From Petunia secreta (lineage: Eukaryota > Streptophyta > Magnoliopsida > Solanales > Solanaceae): DNA of 64,000 nt. A program made the translations under genes and the position numbers. The stretch spans positions 25,456,001-25,520,000 of the forward strand of contig JARKIP010000022.1 in assembly GCA_029990175.1 (NCBI GenBank), read 5' to 3'. Positions within the stretch are counted from its first letter, which is position 1, and every line of letters starts with the position of its first letter. A model generated the notes under the pieces. That model worked only from the letters and a program-made list of their open reading frames with translations, did not search any database and had not been told where the DNA came from. Below, piece after piece: positions 10,644 to 21,890 of the stretch.

Positions 10644-12365
10644 ATGCCACCAAGGCAAGCGGTTCTACCTAATCAAGGCTGAGGTGTTGGTAACATACAA
10701 GGAGATGATCCGCCGCCACCCCCTCCGGTTAATGAAAATATGGAAGATATGGGTGTGGATGAAAATGTTTAACCAATTGATGGAGCACAACCAAATGCCC
10801 AAGCTCAAGGAGTTAGAGCAAGGAGAAATTCAAAGAGGGAATAAGTCAATGATGATGGTTTTTGTGGAGCCATTATACCTCCTCCAATCCGGTCTAGTTT
10901 TCAAATTCCCCCAGCCGCCATGAATTCACTTGACAATCGAGGTTTGTTTTGAGGAAAAGAAGATGAGAATTCTGACAAGCATCTCCAAATATTTCTTAAA
11001 ATTTGCACTCTTAACTGACATGCTAGAGTGACCGATGATGCTTTTCGCCTTAGGCTTTTCCATTCTCACTCAAAGGAAAAGCTAGGGTTTTGTTAGATAG
11101 ATTGCCAAAGAGGAGTATTCACACTTGGGATGAATTGGTAAAAGTTTTTCTTGATGAATATTTTCCACCGAGGAAGTTTGTTGATTTGAGAGATGATATC
11201 TATTATTTCCAACAAAAAGTGGGTGAGTCATTTCACAAAGCTTGGGATATATTTCTTAGGCTCATCCATTCTTGTCCCAGTCATTGCTTTCCGGATCGAG
11301 TTCTATTGGAAACTTTCTATAGAGGTCGTGATGACAACAACCAAACAACCATTAATCATGTTGCTCAAGGAGGCCTAATGGAAGGTACTATTCAACAAGC
11401 GACCGATTTTATCAACAAGGTCACAAAGCAATCAAGGTTATAGAAGTCAAGAGTGAGGAGGCTGGGTACATATGACTCCAATAATGATGTAATGACAAAG
11501 AAAATTAAATCTCAAGAAGAAAGAATGGCTAAACTTGTTACTACGGTTGAAATGCTTGCTAAGAACTAATTGAAGCAAAATCAAGAATCCACAAAGCAAG
11601 TCAATGCTTTTGATCTACCTCTCAAAGAAGTTCATCATTGAGCCAATTATTCTTATCAACCCTATCTTTTGGGGTATGCTCCACCGGGATACATTCATAT
11701 GGGGTCTGTGCCTCAAGGTCAAGAAGGGAAAATGGCAAATCAAGGTGGCCAAGAGCATACTGAGGGGGCCTATTATGTTAATGCTTATCAAGGGCAAAGA
11801 CCTCTATACAACCAAGGCTATCAAGCTCAAGGCCAATGGAAGCCTTATAATCAATGGGGTAATACTCATAAATGGAGTGGTACCAATCAAGGAGAAAGCA
11901 AAATGACAATCAAAGAGGTTCTCATGATTCTCAACAAAGTTTAAGAAATCCGAAAAATTCAAAGTTTGAAGGCATGATAGAGAAGATGTTGAAAATCCAA
12001 GAAGACAATTCGGGTGATATAAAGGATATCAAGCAAATCGTGCTATCATGTTCGACGTCTATCAAGTCGTTTGAATCCCAATATAGCCAATGGTCTAATC
12101 AAGTGAATCAAAGATAACAAGGAGCATTGCCGAGTGATAGGGTGGTGAATCCTAAGAGGAATGGAAAAGATCAAGTATTGGCCATCATAACTAGAAGTGG
12201 AACGACTTGAGATGACCCCGGGATGGTAGGTGATGATATTCAATTAGAGCTTGAAGAGGGTGAGCAAGAAGAAGAGATATTAAGTGATGAGGTAGAGGGT
12301 TGGAAGTAGAACTCAAAGGGAGATGGAGCCAAAAGTTGTCCAAGAGTAAGAGATCTCGCTTGCAA
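10644..12365 (+). pseudogene. Athila-1 gag, broken
   Basis: Gag would build the Athila particle. The start MPPRQAVLPNQG at 10644 meets a stop after twelve codons, and more stops follow before the conserved core. The clearest block is at 11090-11443, with RSIHTWDELVKVFLDEYFPP, GESFHKAWDIF, CPSHCFPDRVLLETFY and GGLMEGT, the order of an Athila gag core. A Gln/Asn/Gly-rich tail (11604-11944) and a coiled segment (11940-12117) follow in changing frames. No zinc knuckle is visible. It lies between the tRNA-Asp PBS and the protease, as expected. The reading frame is broken many times and no product is plausible. Confidence 0.75.
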
Positions 12366-12376
12366 AAGAACCTCTG

Positions 12377-13107
12377 ATGACAAAATCCAGTACTACCCAA
12401 AAAGCCACCAATGAACCTCCACCACCCAAAGAAGTAATTCCTACCAAGACTACTATCACAAAGTCCACTCCACCATTCACACAAAGAATTGAAAACTTGA
12501 GAAGAGTCGATCATGCAAAGAAGGTTTGGGAGAAGATTGTGTCAACTTCTATCAATCTACCTTTAGTTGATGCTCTTGGGAAAATTCCAGATGTTTCAAA
12601 GTTTGTGAAAGATTTGGTGACAATGAAGAGTTTTTCGGAACTTGAGACCGTCAAGGTCACTCATCAATGTAGTGTCGTCATGTCACATGTGATACCCATG
12701 AAAATGAAAGACCCCGGTGCATTCACTATACCTTGTACCATAGGGGGGAGGCACTTTGGAAAGGCATTGTGTGATTTGGAAGCAAGCATCAATCTTATGC
12801 CTTATACTGTCTACAAGACATTAGGAGGTAAAGAGCCAAAGCCAACCAAGATAAACCTTCAAATGGCTGATCGATCATGAAAAAGTCAATTGGAGTTGTT
12901 GATAATGTGTTTTTGAAGGTAGATCACTGTATCTTCCTGGCGGATTTTGTTACTTTGGATTGTGCCATTGATTATGATGTGCAAATGATTCTTGGAAGAC
13001 TATTCTTAGCAACGGGAAGAGCATTGTGTGATGTGGAGAAGGGGGAGTTAACCTTCAGATTCAATAGAGAGAAGGTGGTGTTCTATATTAGCAAATCTAT
13101 GAAGTAA
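12377..13107 (+). pseudogene. Athila-1 retropepsin-like protease, broken
   Basis: The aspartic protease would release gag and pol proteins from the polyprotein. Two frames, 12377-12880 and 12877-13107, overlap by four bases with a shift. Readable landmarks are DPGAFTIPCTIGG, then ALCDLEASINLMPYTVYKTL, and ILGRLFLATGRALCDVEKGEL. The catalytic triplet is normally DLGAS-like in this lineage (compare DLGTS in Athila-2 at 44887); here the Gly after DL is Glu (codon 12779-12781). Upstream of the catalytic site is the linker FVKDLVTMKSF. Frame loss and the Gly to Glu change make it inactive. Confidence 0.8.
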
Positions 13108-13139
13108 CCGGCTGATGATTCATCATTTCTTATGTTGAT

Positions 13140-13692
13140 ATGGCTGTAGATGCATTGGTGGAAAAAGAGAGCTTGACAAGGGAGTATGAAGTATTGACAT
13201 CAATGTTGTGGAATATGGATGTTGATGATGAAGAAAGTGTGAAACAACTTGTTTTTGCATTGGAGGGATTTGGTACTAAACCATATTCTCCAAAGAAGCT
13301 TTCTCTTGATTTTGAGAACCGAAAAGTCCAGCCAATTAAACTTTCTATTGAAGAACCCCCCATTCTTGAGCTCAAAGTCTTATCAAGTCACTTGAGATAT
13401 GCCTACCTTGGTCCAAACTCCACTCTTCCATAGTCATTTTTTCTTGCCATTTAGACCAATACCAAGAAGAAAAGCTCTTACAAGTTGTGAGAAAGAGAAT
13501 TCGGGCTATTGAGTGGACTTTGGCCGACATTAGAGTCATTGATCCGGGAGTGTGTACTCACAAAATCATTTTTGAAGAAGGTTGCAAACTTTCGGTTGAG
13601 CATCAAAGGTGGTTGAATCTGGCCACACAAGAAGTTGTCAAGAAAGAAATCATAAAATGGTTGGATGCGTGAGTTGTTGAGCCCTTATCCAT
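13140..13692 (+). pseudogene. Athila-1 protease-RT linker and RT N-terminus, left part
   Basis: Frames 13140-13433 and 13487-13672 correspond to the stretch between protease and RT. They include ELKVLSSHLRYAYLGPNSTLP, RAIEWTLADIRVIDPGVCTHKI and VVKKEIIKWLDA, matching the same order in Athila-2 (45490-45800). The gene stops at about 13692, where the Ogre-like LTR begins. It resumes at about 36643 with the SDSEW-like text that follows directly in Athila-2, so the two halves flank one insertion. Confidence 0.8.
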
Positions 13693-13694
13693 GT

Positions 13695-16074
13695 TGGCAT
13701 CCAATTTTGTCCCTCCTTTTTCTAAAATTGGCCATAATTCAACTTAAGGGTGCAATGTGACTATTTGTGCAAAATGTGCATTAGAAATCATGCATTTACA
13801 TGCGTTATCCTCTATTTATATATTATATACTTACGTGTGGCTATATTACGTAACTTCTGCATCATTTTAGGCTATTTGTCAAAACTGTGACTATTTGTAA
13901 AATTAGTACATTTATAATATTATTGACTATATTATATATTTACGTCATTTAGGCTACATGTCAAGTTTGTTTCAATTTGTTATTATTTGTGCAAATTAGT
14001 AATTATTTATGATTATATATATTTAATAATTTTATTTGAGTTTATTTTATATTTATTTGTGCATTTTATAATAAATGTATATCTATATTTAATTTTTATG
14101 TACACATTTGAGTTGAATATTGGCCAATTTAAAAGAAAATGTCTATTTTTCTATTTACTTATTCTCCTTCTTCTTTTGTTAAAATTTCCTACGAATCTAG
14201 ACGAGAGTCCGTCTAGGTATGCCCATGCTATTAGGATTAATTGCTATTTTCTGCCAATTATTTTAAATAAAATCCAAAAACTATTCGATTTTCCTTTTTC
14301 CAAATTTCTACCAAATTCTTTATTTATGTCGTTTTTATTATTTTATTGAATCTAGACTCAAAACATAACCAAATACGTTTTTTTGAATTTCAAATTTCTT
14401 CCATAGTCTTTCCCAAATCCTTTCCTAATCTTTTCAAAATCCCCCAAATCAGCCCCCATAATCATCCTATCTTATCCTCCTAATTAAGGGAAATATCCTT
14501 AAAAATCCCCTAATATCATTCCAATTCCCCAACAATCCTTTTTCAAAAAAAGTCAGTACATATACTTACCCTCATTCTCATCATCAGCACAGGAAATTCA
14601 CATATCCTCACTTACACAAATATACACACATGGGGGAGACCCCACGCCGACCCCCCTTGTCTTCTCCCTCTAGAAAACACACACAGATACACACATCACT
14701 CTTTGATCTCCTTCCTAGTATCACACACTCCATTGAAATCAGTAACAATCAACAACACACAGTACAACACCATCAGCTAAAGACAACTGCACTCAGATCA
14801 CTGAATTTTAGAGCCTTCTCCTTCATCATCTTCCCAAAAAAACAATCCCACACCTTCACATCCACACCATAAAAAACCAGTACACATACATACATTCAGC
14901 CTCCTCACAGTACCCCACACTGCCATTCGCAAAACATCTCCTCCATCACAATATACATAAACACTCCATAAACACCCACACACAAACAAAACGGAGGACG
15001 ACCCTTCTCTTCCCTGTCAATTTTTTATATAACATACATCACCTACAAACACAACCTGTTATACACACACACACATATCCAATCGAGCAGAAATAAAAAG
15101 GAAGGGGACAGATCTGAAAATAGGGGAGATCAAAAGGGGTTTTTTGGGGAAGCGGGTTAGCAGAAAAAGGGATTAGTGATGGCACCTAGAAACAGAACAA
15201 CAAAAGACCCCTCGCCACAAGAGAACTACCCTGGCGTCTGATTGATCCTTTCACTGTTCTCATCGGAACTCTTTTTCCCGGTGATGTCGTGGTTTTTATC
15301 AGTCTTGCGAGTCACCGATTGATTGCTGGGATTGAGCGGGAGTAAGGGAGTGGTAGCGACGCCGCTGGCGTTACTCCTCCTTCTACCTTGATCTTGGTGT
15401 CGTGTTTCTGATTATGGTTGCCATTTAGGCATCGTGACTGACTGGGGGACTTCATGCTTTGCGCTGAGTTTTCTGCTTATCTTTGCTTGAGATCAGTTTT
15501 ACTAGGTTTTTTGCAGTTTCCGGGTGGTTCATAGGTCTGGTGGCCCCTACACAGAGGCCTATGAAAATGTTTTAATTTGAGGCGTATGCAACTAAACAAC
15601 GAATTGCGGGCCAATTACGGCCAAGGAAGATAATTATTTATTTGAGGCCTAATTGACTAATTTGAACATGATACTACACTTGAATGACCCATTCTCGTGA
15701 AACAAAAGGCTATGATGAAGTGTATAAGTCGTGACTACAAACGAGCCGGTGATGGGGTAATGAGACCGGTACTTGGCATGGCAACACGACCGGCCGACGT
15801 GTTCGAAGCGATATTGATGTCCCTAACCTCCACCCAATTCATACACTTGAGCCGACCTTTTTACAAAATCCCTTTCCCCTTTTATTTTTTTTATTATTAT
15901 TATTATTATTACTATATTTTCACCTTATTATAATTATTATTTATTATCATTATTATTATTTTTAATACTAATTTTCTCTATATTTTGTGCGAGGTAAAAT
16001 TGGATGCGAGATGAGGGAAAAAGACCGCTAGAAGAGAAATCCTTTTACTTACATTACTTTTTGTTATTATTACA

Positions 16075-16122
<48 letters not shown>

Positions 16123-16589
16123 GTTATTATTATTATCTACTAATCTTATTATTATCATTACTTTCATTATTATTAATATTATTATTTACTAACTCCTTTT
16201 CACTTTTATTGCGAGGTACCTTTGGGAAAAGTCGATTAGTGAATTTAAATATTTTTTGAACATAATTGATTGTTTAATTATTCTCCTATTTGTAGCTAGT
16301 TATTTATTCTTTTTAGAATCCTAATTATATAGTCTGGCCGGTAAACCACATTTGTGGAGCTCGAGGGGTGCCTAACCCCTTCCTCTCGAGTTAACTTGAA
16401 CCTCTTACCTGAATCTCTGACTCGTAGACCGACTCGGAGTTAATCAAATGGAATTAGAAATTAATAGGTGACCTAATACGCCTAGAAAATTTATTAGGTG
16501 GCGACTCCAAAACCTTAACTCAAACGAGTTCACTCAATCAAATCCGAAACCTAACTCGCCTCGAGTTGAGTCCAAAATCGGGTATGAGA
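13695..16589 (+). repeat. Ogre-like element 5' LTR (2895 bp)
   Basis: It begins TGGCATCCAATTTTGTC at 13695 and ends GGTATGAGA at 16589, just before the PBS. The 3' copy begins TGACACCCAATTTTGTC at 25992 and ends GAGTATGACA at 36642; without its own insertion it is about 2.98 kb. The copies agree along their length with many point differences and small gaps. The LTR holds long C/A-rich text with ACACAC words (14560-15080) and ATT microsatellites. Open frames inside it (for example 13987-14349 and 14630-14872) look non-coding. Very long LTRs fit the Ogre/Tat lineage. Confidence 0.85.
15887..16190 (+). repeat. ATT microsatellites in the Ogre-like 5' LTR
   Basis: Two ATT/TTA tracts lie at about 15887-15960 and 16070-16190. 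The matching tracts in the 3' LTR (about 35966-36030 and 36140-36235) are shorter; the uninterrupted run at 16075-16110 is clearly reduced there. Leucine-rich open frames over these tracts are artefacts of the repeat. Confidence 0.8.
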
Positions 16590-16592
16590 AAA

Positions 16593-16610
16593 TGGCGACT
16601 CTGCTGGGGA
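16593..16610 (+). promoter_or_regulatory. Ogre-like element primer-binding site (tRNA-Arg type)
   Basis: TGGCGACTCTGCTGGGGA starts three bases after the LTR end. It differs at two positions from the complement of a plant tRNA-Arg 3' end as I recall it. Ogre elements are known to use tRNA-Arg, which supports the lineage call together with the LTR size and the ORF before gag. Confidence 0.65.
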
Positions 16611-18799
16611 CATCAAGGTTCAAACCATAACGGACTTTAAATTGAGATTCTTTACTTGCTTTATTTTCATTTATTTCGATACTAACTTTTTTCTTCTTTT
16701 TCTTTTTTAGGATTAAGGTTTAGTTTATATTTATGTGTTTTATTCTTGAATTATGTGATTATATTTTATTATCTGTACATGTCACTCATGCCTCCCCCAC
16801 TCCTGGGAAACGATAATTTACACACACACGGCGATTACGTGGATCCCACGGTCGTTTCACCACAAAAAACCTTTTAGGAAGGACGTTTTGGAATATAGTT
16901 GGTCCGTGGTACAACCAACAATTTCAAATGTTCCCACTTCTTGGTCATCCGCCTTGGAGAACCTTGTCTAGAATTACCATACTCTTAGTCTAGAAATCAT
17001 GCATCATGTCATATTTAGGACCATCAAGTCTATTAGTTCACCATATTTGAATGAAACAAATGGGTTTTCGAGCCTAAGGGGCATTTAATTATGTTATGTG
17101 TGCATTTATTTAAAGTTGAACGTGTCTAATGTAGACATTTGTTCGCATAACAAAATCAATTATTTATTTCTAAAATCATTCTTTCTACATTTATTCAAAC
17201 AAACCCAATTATTTTATAAATTATTTTTGGGTTATGAATGAAATTATTTTTTTTTCTAATTTTATGAAAACAAAATCATAGATTTTAAATTAATTTCTTC
17301 TACTTTTAATGTCGCAGGATCAATTATTATTACTATTTATCTAAAACAAAAAATGTTATTTCTACATTTATGAAATTAATTATTTTATAAAATCATTTTA
17401 TGTTAATTTTGGATTATGAGAACAATTGGGATGACACAAAATACACGTTCAATTTTAAATACCATAATCAAATTAGGAAGGCTTAACATCCTTGGTATGT
17501 TAAAGTCAATTAGCCAACCTCGTCCAAAAGCGTCATCATATGATGCATATCATGCATATTATGTGTATTGATCTACTTTGCATATGAATTTATTATTTCG
17601 AACTTTGTTGTTAGTTTTACTCCCACTCCCGAGGTTGACTTGTGCATTTATTTCAAACTGATGCATTTTTGAATTTGTGCATATCATGCATACCTTCTGC
17701 CACTCATGGCAACTTTCTAAATCGTGCGTTGAAAATACGGTGGTTACAACCATCCTTCCCTTGCATAAAAACTCCTTTAGGGGGAACGACTTGGAATCTA
17801 TTTGATCCGAGACGTTCCCGCTCCCGAGCCGTCTGCTTGAGAGGATAATAGTACCTGGTCTAGCTAACTTCATTCCTTGGTAGCGGCGTTAGGAATCATG
17901 CATCATGACCAGTCAACTTGTTCTCAAGTCCAATAGACCAACTTGTTCAAACAATCTGAATGGGTTTTTGACCCCGAGGACCGTTGAACATGATGTGCTT
18001 GCATTTACTTAAAGGATTAAACGTGCAAATGCAGACCATTTATTAACATTGTTCTGCATTCAGAGTCATTCAAAGGCACAAAGGTTATCTAAGAGGCTTT
18101 AAAAGCCCAAAGTGAATCAGAAATGATTGTTTATTCTTACACAGTCGGAGTTACTCTGTATTCAATGCCATTCAAAGGCACAAAGGTTACCCAAGAGGCG
18201 TCAAAAGCCCGAATTGAATTAGAAATGATTGCTTAGATAGTCAGAACTATTCTGTATTCAATGCCGTTCAAAGGCAAGAAGGTAACCCAAGAGGCGTCAA
18301 AAGCTCGGATTGAATCAGAAATGATTGCTTAAACAATCAGAGTTACTCTGTATTCAATGCCATTCAAAGGCACAAAGGTTTTCCAAGAGGCATCAAATGC
18401 CCGAATTGAAGCAGAAATAATTGCTTAAACAATCAGAGTTATTTTGTATTCAAGGCCATTCAAAGGCACGAAGGTAACCGATGAGGCGTTAAAAGCCTAA
18501 ATTGAATCAGAAACGACCGTTTATTTTTTAAACAATTGGAATTATTCTGTATTCAATGCTATTCAAAGGCATTAAATGGTAACCAAAGAGGTATTAAAGG
18601 CCCAATTTGAAGCAGAAATAACCACTTGATAGATGGGATAACGTATAACGCACATTTATCCTTTAAGCATCATATAACGACTTGACATCCTTGGCATGTC
18701 ACAGGTCCATTAGCAATTTCCTTCTAAAGTTTCTAAAGGGTTCTCAACTCACAACGACACATCTCCTCATATCCTCTGTCTCATTGTTTTCAAAAACTT
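16611..18799 (+). other. Ogre-like element leader with an internal duplication
   Basis: The non-coding leader holds a diverged direct duplication. Text at about 16840-17200 recurs at about 17735-18060. Shared words include a run on CACGGTCGTTTCACCAC/TACGGTGGTTACAACC themes, CTTTTAGGAAGGACG/CTTTAGGGGGAACGA, AAATGGGTTTTCGA/GAATGGGTTTTTGA and CATTTATTTAAAG/CATTTACTTAAAG. No gene is supportable here. The tandem array at 18053-18630 forms its right end. Confidence 0.6.
18053..18630 (+). repeat. Tandem array of six units of 96-103 bp
   Basis: Units begin CTGTATTCAATGCC or close variants at about 18053, 18156, 18252, 18348, 18444 and 18547. Each contains ATTCAAAGGCA, AAGGT-ACC-AAGAGGC and a GAA-CAGAAATGA block. 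The spacing of 96 bases is exact for three steps. The array sits between PBS and ORF1. No open frame runs through it. Confidence 0.85.
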
Positions 18800-20476
18800 G
18801 TGCCGCGCGTTGATCATTTTGCTCACAGTGAAGCGAATCTTAGTCATTTTTCTTCTCCCTTTCCTATCATCCTTCACCTTTTCCAAAAGATCATAGCCAC
18901 TAGAACATTTGACATGGTTGTTGAAACCCCTCAGTTGCTCATAGATTGGTGGGGAAACCAAAGCTATGATTTCACTAATGGATCACACTGCAGTGGAAGG
19001 GATGATAGAAGCAGCAGCACATTATTGGGATGCAGACCGAGCAGTGTTTCACTTCGGGAATGTAGAGTTAACACCATTACTGGAGGAAATAGGTGGGTTA
19101 ACTCAATTACCATTTGAAAGTGAAGAAGTCTTGATGCCTAAGAACATTACACCCGAGGAGTTCTTCGAAATGGTAGGGTTTAAGCCTGAGCTGTGCACAG
19201 ACGGTATATGGCAATCTGGAATTTCTCTAACTTCCCTCTACACCAAATTTGGGTATGGAGAGGCATTTCAAGAATCCGAGGACTATTTCAGCATTAACCA
19301 GGCAGATTGGCAACAACGGAGGGTACTTGCTTTTGTCACCAGCTTTCTAGGGACAATCGTCTTTCCACAACACAAAGGACGAATTGATGTTTGCATGGTA
19401 ACAATTGATGTCTTACTCAAAGACACTAACAAGAACTACGCTTTGGTACCGATGATTGTTGCAGAGATGATGTATCGAGCTTTAGAAAGATGCAAGAAGG
19501 GCGTTGGTTTCTTTGAAGGTTGCAATTTGCTTTTACAAATTTGGATGATGGAGCATTTGCAAAGGATGGCTAGCACAGACAAAGCTTTCCATTCCATACC
19601 AAGAGAAAACTACCTCTTGACTCATATCGCCCACATGGACAATGCTTTTGGGAAATGGGACCAACCAGCAACTGCCAACGGTTGGCACCACATGTTCTGT
19701 CAATTGACACCTGAGAACATTCAATAGATGTTTGATTACTTTCCCAGCACAACGGTAATCACACGGTCCGTAAAAGACTCATTTCTCATCTTAGTGGGCT
19801 TTAGAGGAGTTTATCCATACACTCCTGTAAGAACACTTAGACAAGCAGGGAGAAAGCAGACTGTACCTCAAATTGCAGACATCATAAATTTAAAAGCAAA
19901 TATTCTCAGATGAGTGATACCGTTCAAAGACAAGATAATAGAACTTTAGAAAGAAAGGCAATGAATAGGAATCGAGACTATTGGACGAGACAGGTTTGAC
20001 ACAAGCTACGATGAAGACTATCCAGATTGGCTTAGGAAGGACATAGCAAGGGCAATTCAACCAAGTTCAACAACAAAAAGGAAAAGGAATGCTGATGAGT
20101 TAGAATTTGAGTACAAAAGGTTACTCAAACAACTGGCAAGGGCACGAGGGAAAATAGCAAAGAAGCAAAGTTTGATCGAAGCAAAGGACAAGAAAAAGGC
20201 AAATAGCGCAGTAAGGTAGAGCTCCTGACAAAACGCATAGAGTCTATTGGTGTATGGGCTAGCGAAGGATTGAACAATGTGGCTGACAAAGGAATAGAAG
20301 AGAAAAGAAGAAAGGCTTGGGAAATGTTGACAGATTTCACATTTGATATATCCCGGCTCTTAATTGATGCAGACAATATCATCTTCCAAGGATACTCATC
20401 AGAGGCAAGCTTGTCCGAGGAAGACTCAACCGAGGAAGAAGAAGAAGAAGAATCTTCTGGGGAAGGATCAGTATAA
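18800..20476 (+). pseudogene. Ogre-type ORF1-like gene (plant mobile-domain-like), broken
   Basis: Ogre elements carry an extra ORF of unknown function before gag, and this gene is in that position. The N-terminal frame (18800-18965) reads through MVVETPQLLIDWWGN, then shifts to the main frame (18966-19727). That frame has YWDADRAVFHFGNVELTP, LLEEIGGL, the core GRIDVCMVTIDVLLK, and FFEGCNLLLQIWMMEHLQ. The pattern resembles the plant DUF7745/mobile-domain group in my judgement. A stop at 19725 is followed in frame by more of the domain (19728-19913). The last part (about 19970-20476) is a Lys/Glu-rich predicted coiled coil with an acidic EEEEEEESSGEGS tail. At least two shifts and one stop disable it. 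A role in RNA or chromatin binding would be a guess. Confidence 0.6.
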
Positions 20477-21059
20477 AGATGTTCACCTGGCCATGATCTA
20501 ACCCTCTAGCAATGTTTTCTTTCTCTTACACTGTTTCAATATCCGCCAATGTAACAAAAGTCTAATAAATGCAATATTTTCTTTAGACTTCGTATGTTGT
20601 TAGCGAGTGAAATGATACATGTGGCACAAAGCGCTTTTCAAACCATCGTGCGTAAAATGGTCCTTCATATTAGGATGCATCTCTTATTTGGTATGTGTGC
20701 ATTGCATAAATTTGTCTATTGCTTTAGGTCTCTAAAGGAATTCTTTCTCCAAATTCAATCGCCTATCGAGGCACCTCCTCTCCCTACTCCATGATCAAAT
20801 TCTGGTATCTAAAATCCTTCACATGTCCAAACTGTCTTTAATTCATTGAAAAGTCTGTTACCAAAAGGTTGGCTCGAGTTGAATACCAGGGCAAAGGACA
20901 TGGTTAAGCGAGTGCACTTGTCAGGGATTTTCCTAACTAAGGATTTCTTCACAGCAATTCCCACTAGCCCTCTCCTATCTCTACATTACCTCTGCTGCAC
21001 TACACACTACCAATAAGGCAAACCAGCCTGAAAATACGAGCCTTTTCAAAAGAGGAAAG
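20477..21059 (+). other. Ogre-like internal region, no recognised gene
   Basis: I see degenerate sequence between the acidic tail of the ORF1-like gene and a gag-like relic. The short frame at 20594-20794 shows no domain I recognise. Confidence 0.4.
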
Positions 21060-21890
21060 ATGGAGTCTCTTTTTTCGCAACCATTCAAGACCCTACCTTC
21101 AACCGCTATTATAAAAAAGCGCCACCGTTTTATCCCTACCCTCATATACCACCTGAATATCCCATTTGTAACAATCAACCCACTCGACCAATATCCATAT
21201 CCCAATACCAAATCGTTCACCATACCAGCAAAACACTTAACCCACTCGACCTATACTCCATATTCCAACACCAAATCGTCTACTTTACCAGCAAAATGCT
21301 TAACCCAACTACCAAAATACAATACCATACTCCCGTAGGCCTCGCCTTGATGCAAACCAAAAGACCGAAAAGAAACTACACTCCACCAGCCGAATCCCAC
21401 ACTAAATTGTTTAAGAGATTGGAAACTGTCTGGCTTATTACCCTAGTACCTCAGCTGTTCCAGCAAAGACTGTGCACATGGAGAGAAACCGAAAAAGCAA
21501 GGAAAATATTGGTCAAACTCAAAGGCACACATGGCTCACCTCAAAACCTTTTGACACCAACATCCAAGGATCATTTTGTTGCACCTGTCTACATAGTCAC
21601 ACCATTTGCAATGCATGATTGTGACCCAAAGCACTTTCCAACTCGCTCCAAGCATTCAAGGGGCCAGTGAAAGATAATATTGAAAAGACAGAGGTGTAGC
21701 AAACACTCGTGCACAACAACCGAAAATGAGCAAACCAATTCAACTCGAAAATGAGGGGGCAAAGACATAATGACAAAGCCATCATTATATGACAAACCTG
21801 GAGACCCTGGAGTATTGGGAAGTATATCTTTACCCACTAGAAAAGATAAAGCAAGACGATGGGTTTATTCGAGACACTTACCATAACAAG
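21060..21890 (+). pseudogene. Possible gag relic of the Ogre-like element
   Basis: Frames at 21060-21338 and 21296-21670 are rich in Pro, Thr, Tyr and Asn. They contain RNYTPPAESHTKLFKRLET, reminiscent of the segment before the zinc-binding region of Tat/Ogre gag proteins. A short downstream piece at about 21797-21875 reads PGDPGVLGSISLPTRKDKARR. No Cys-His knuckle, protease or RT motif is visible. Assignment depends on position and one short resemblance; it could instead be unrelated low-complexity sequence. Confidence 0.35.

Noticed and set aside
14630..14989. Open frames with Thr/Ser/His in the Ogre-like LTR
   Set aside because: The 3' LTR copy does not keep the frames intact and there is no domain.
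15697..16192. Leu/Tyr-rich membrane-like open frames
   Set aside because: They are translations of ATT/TTA microsatellites in the Ogre-like LTR; the same occurs at 35854-36072.
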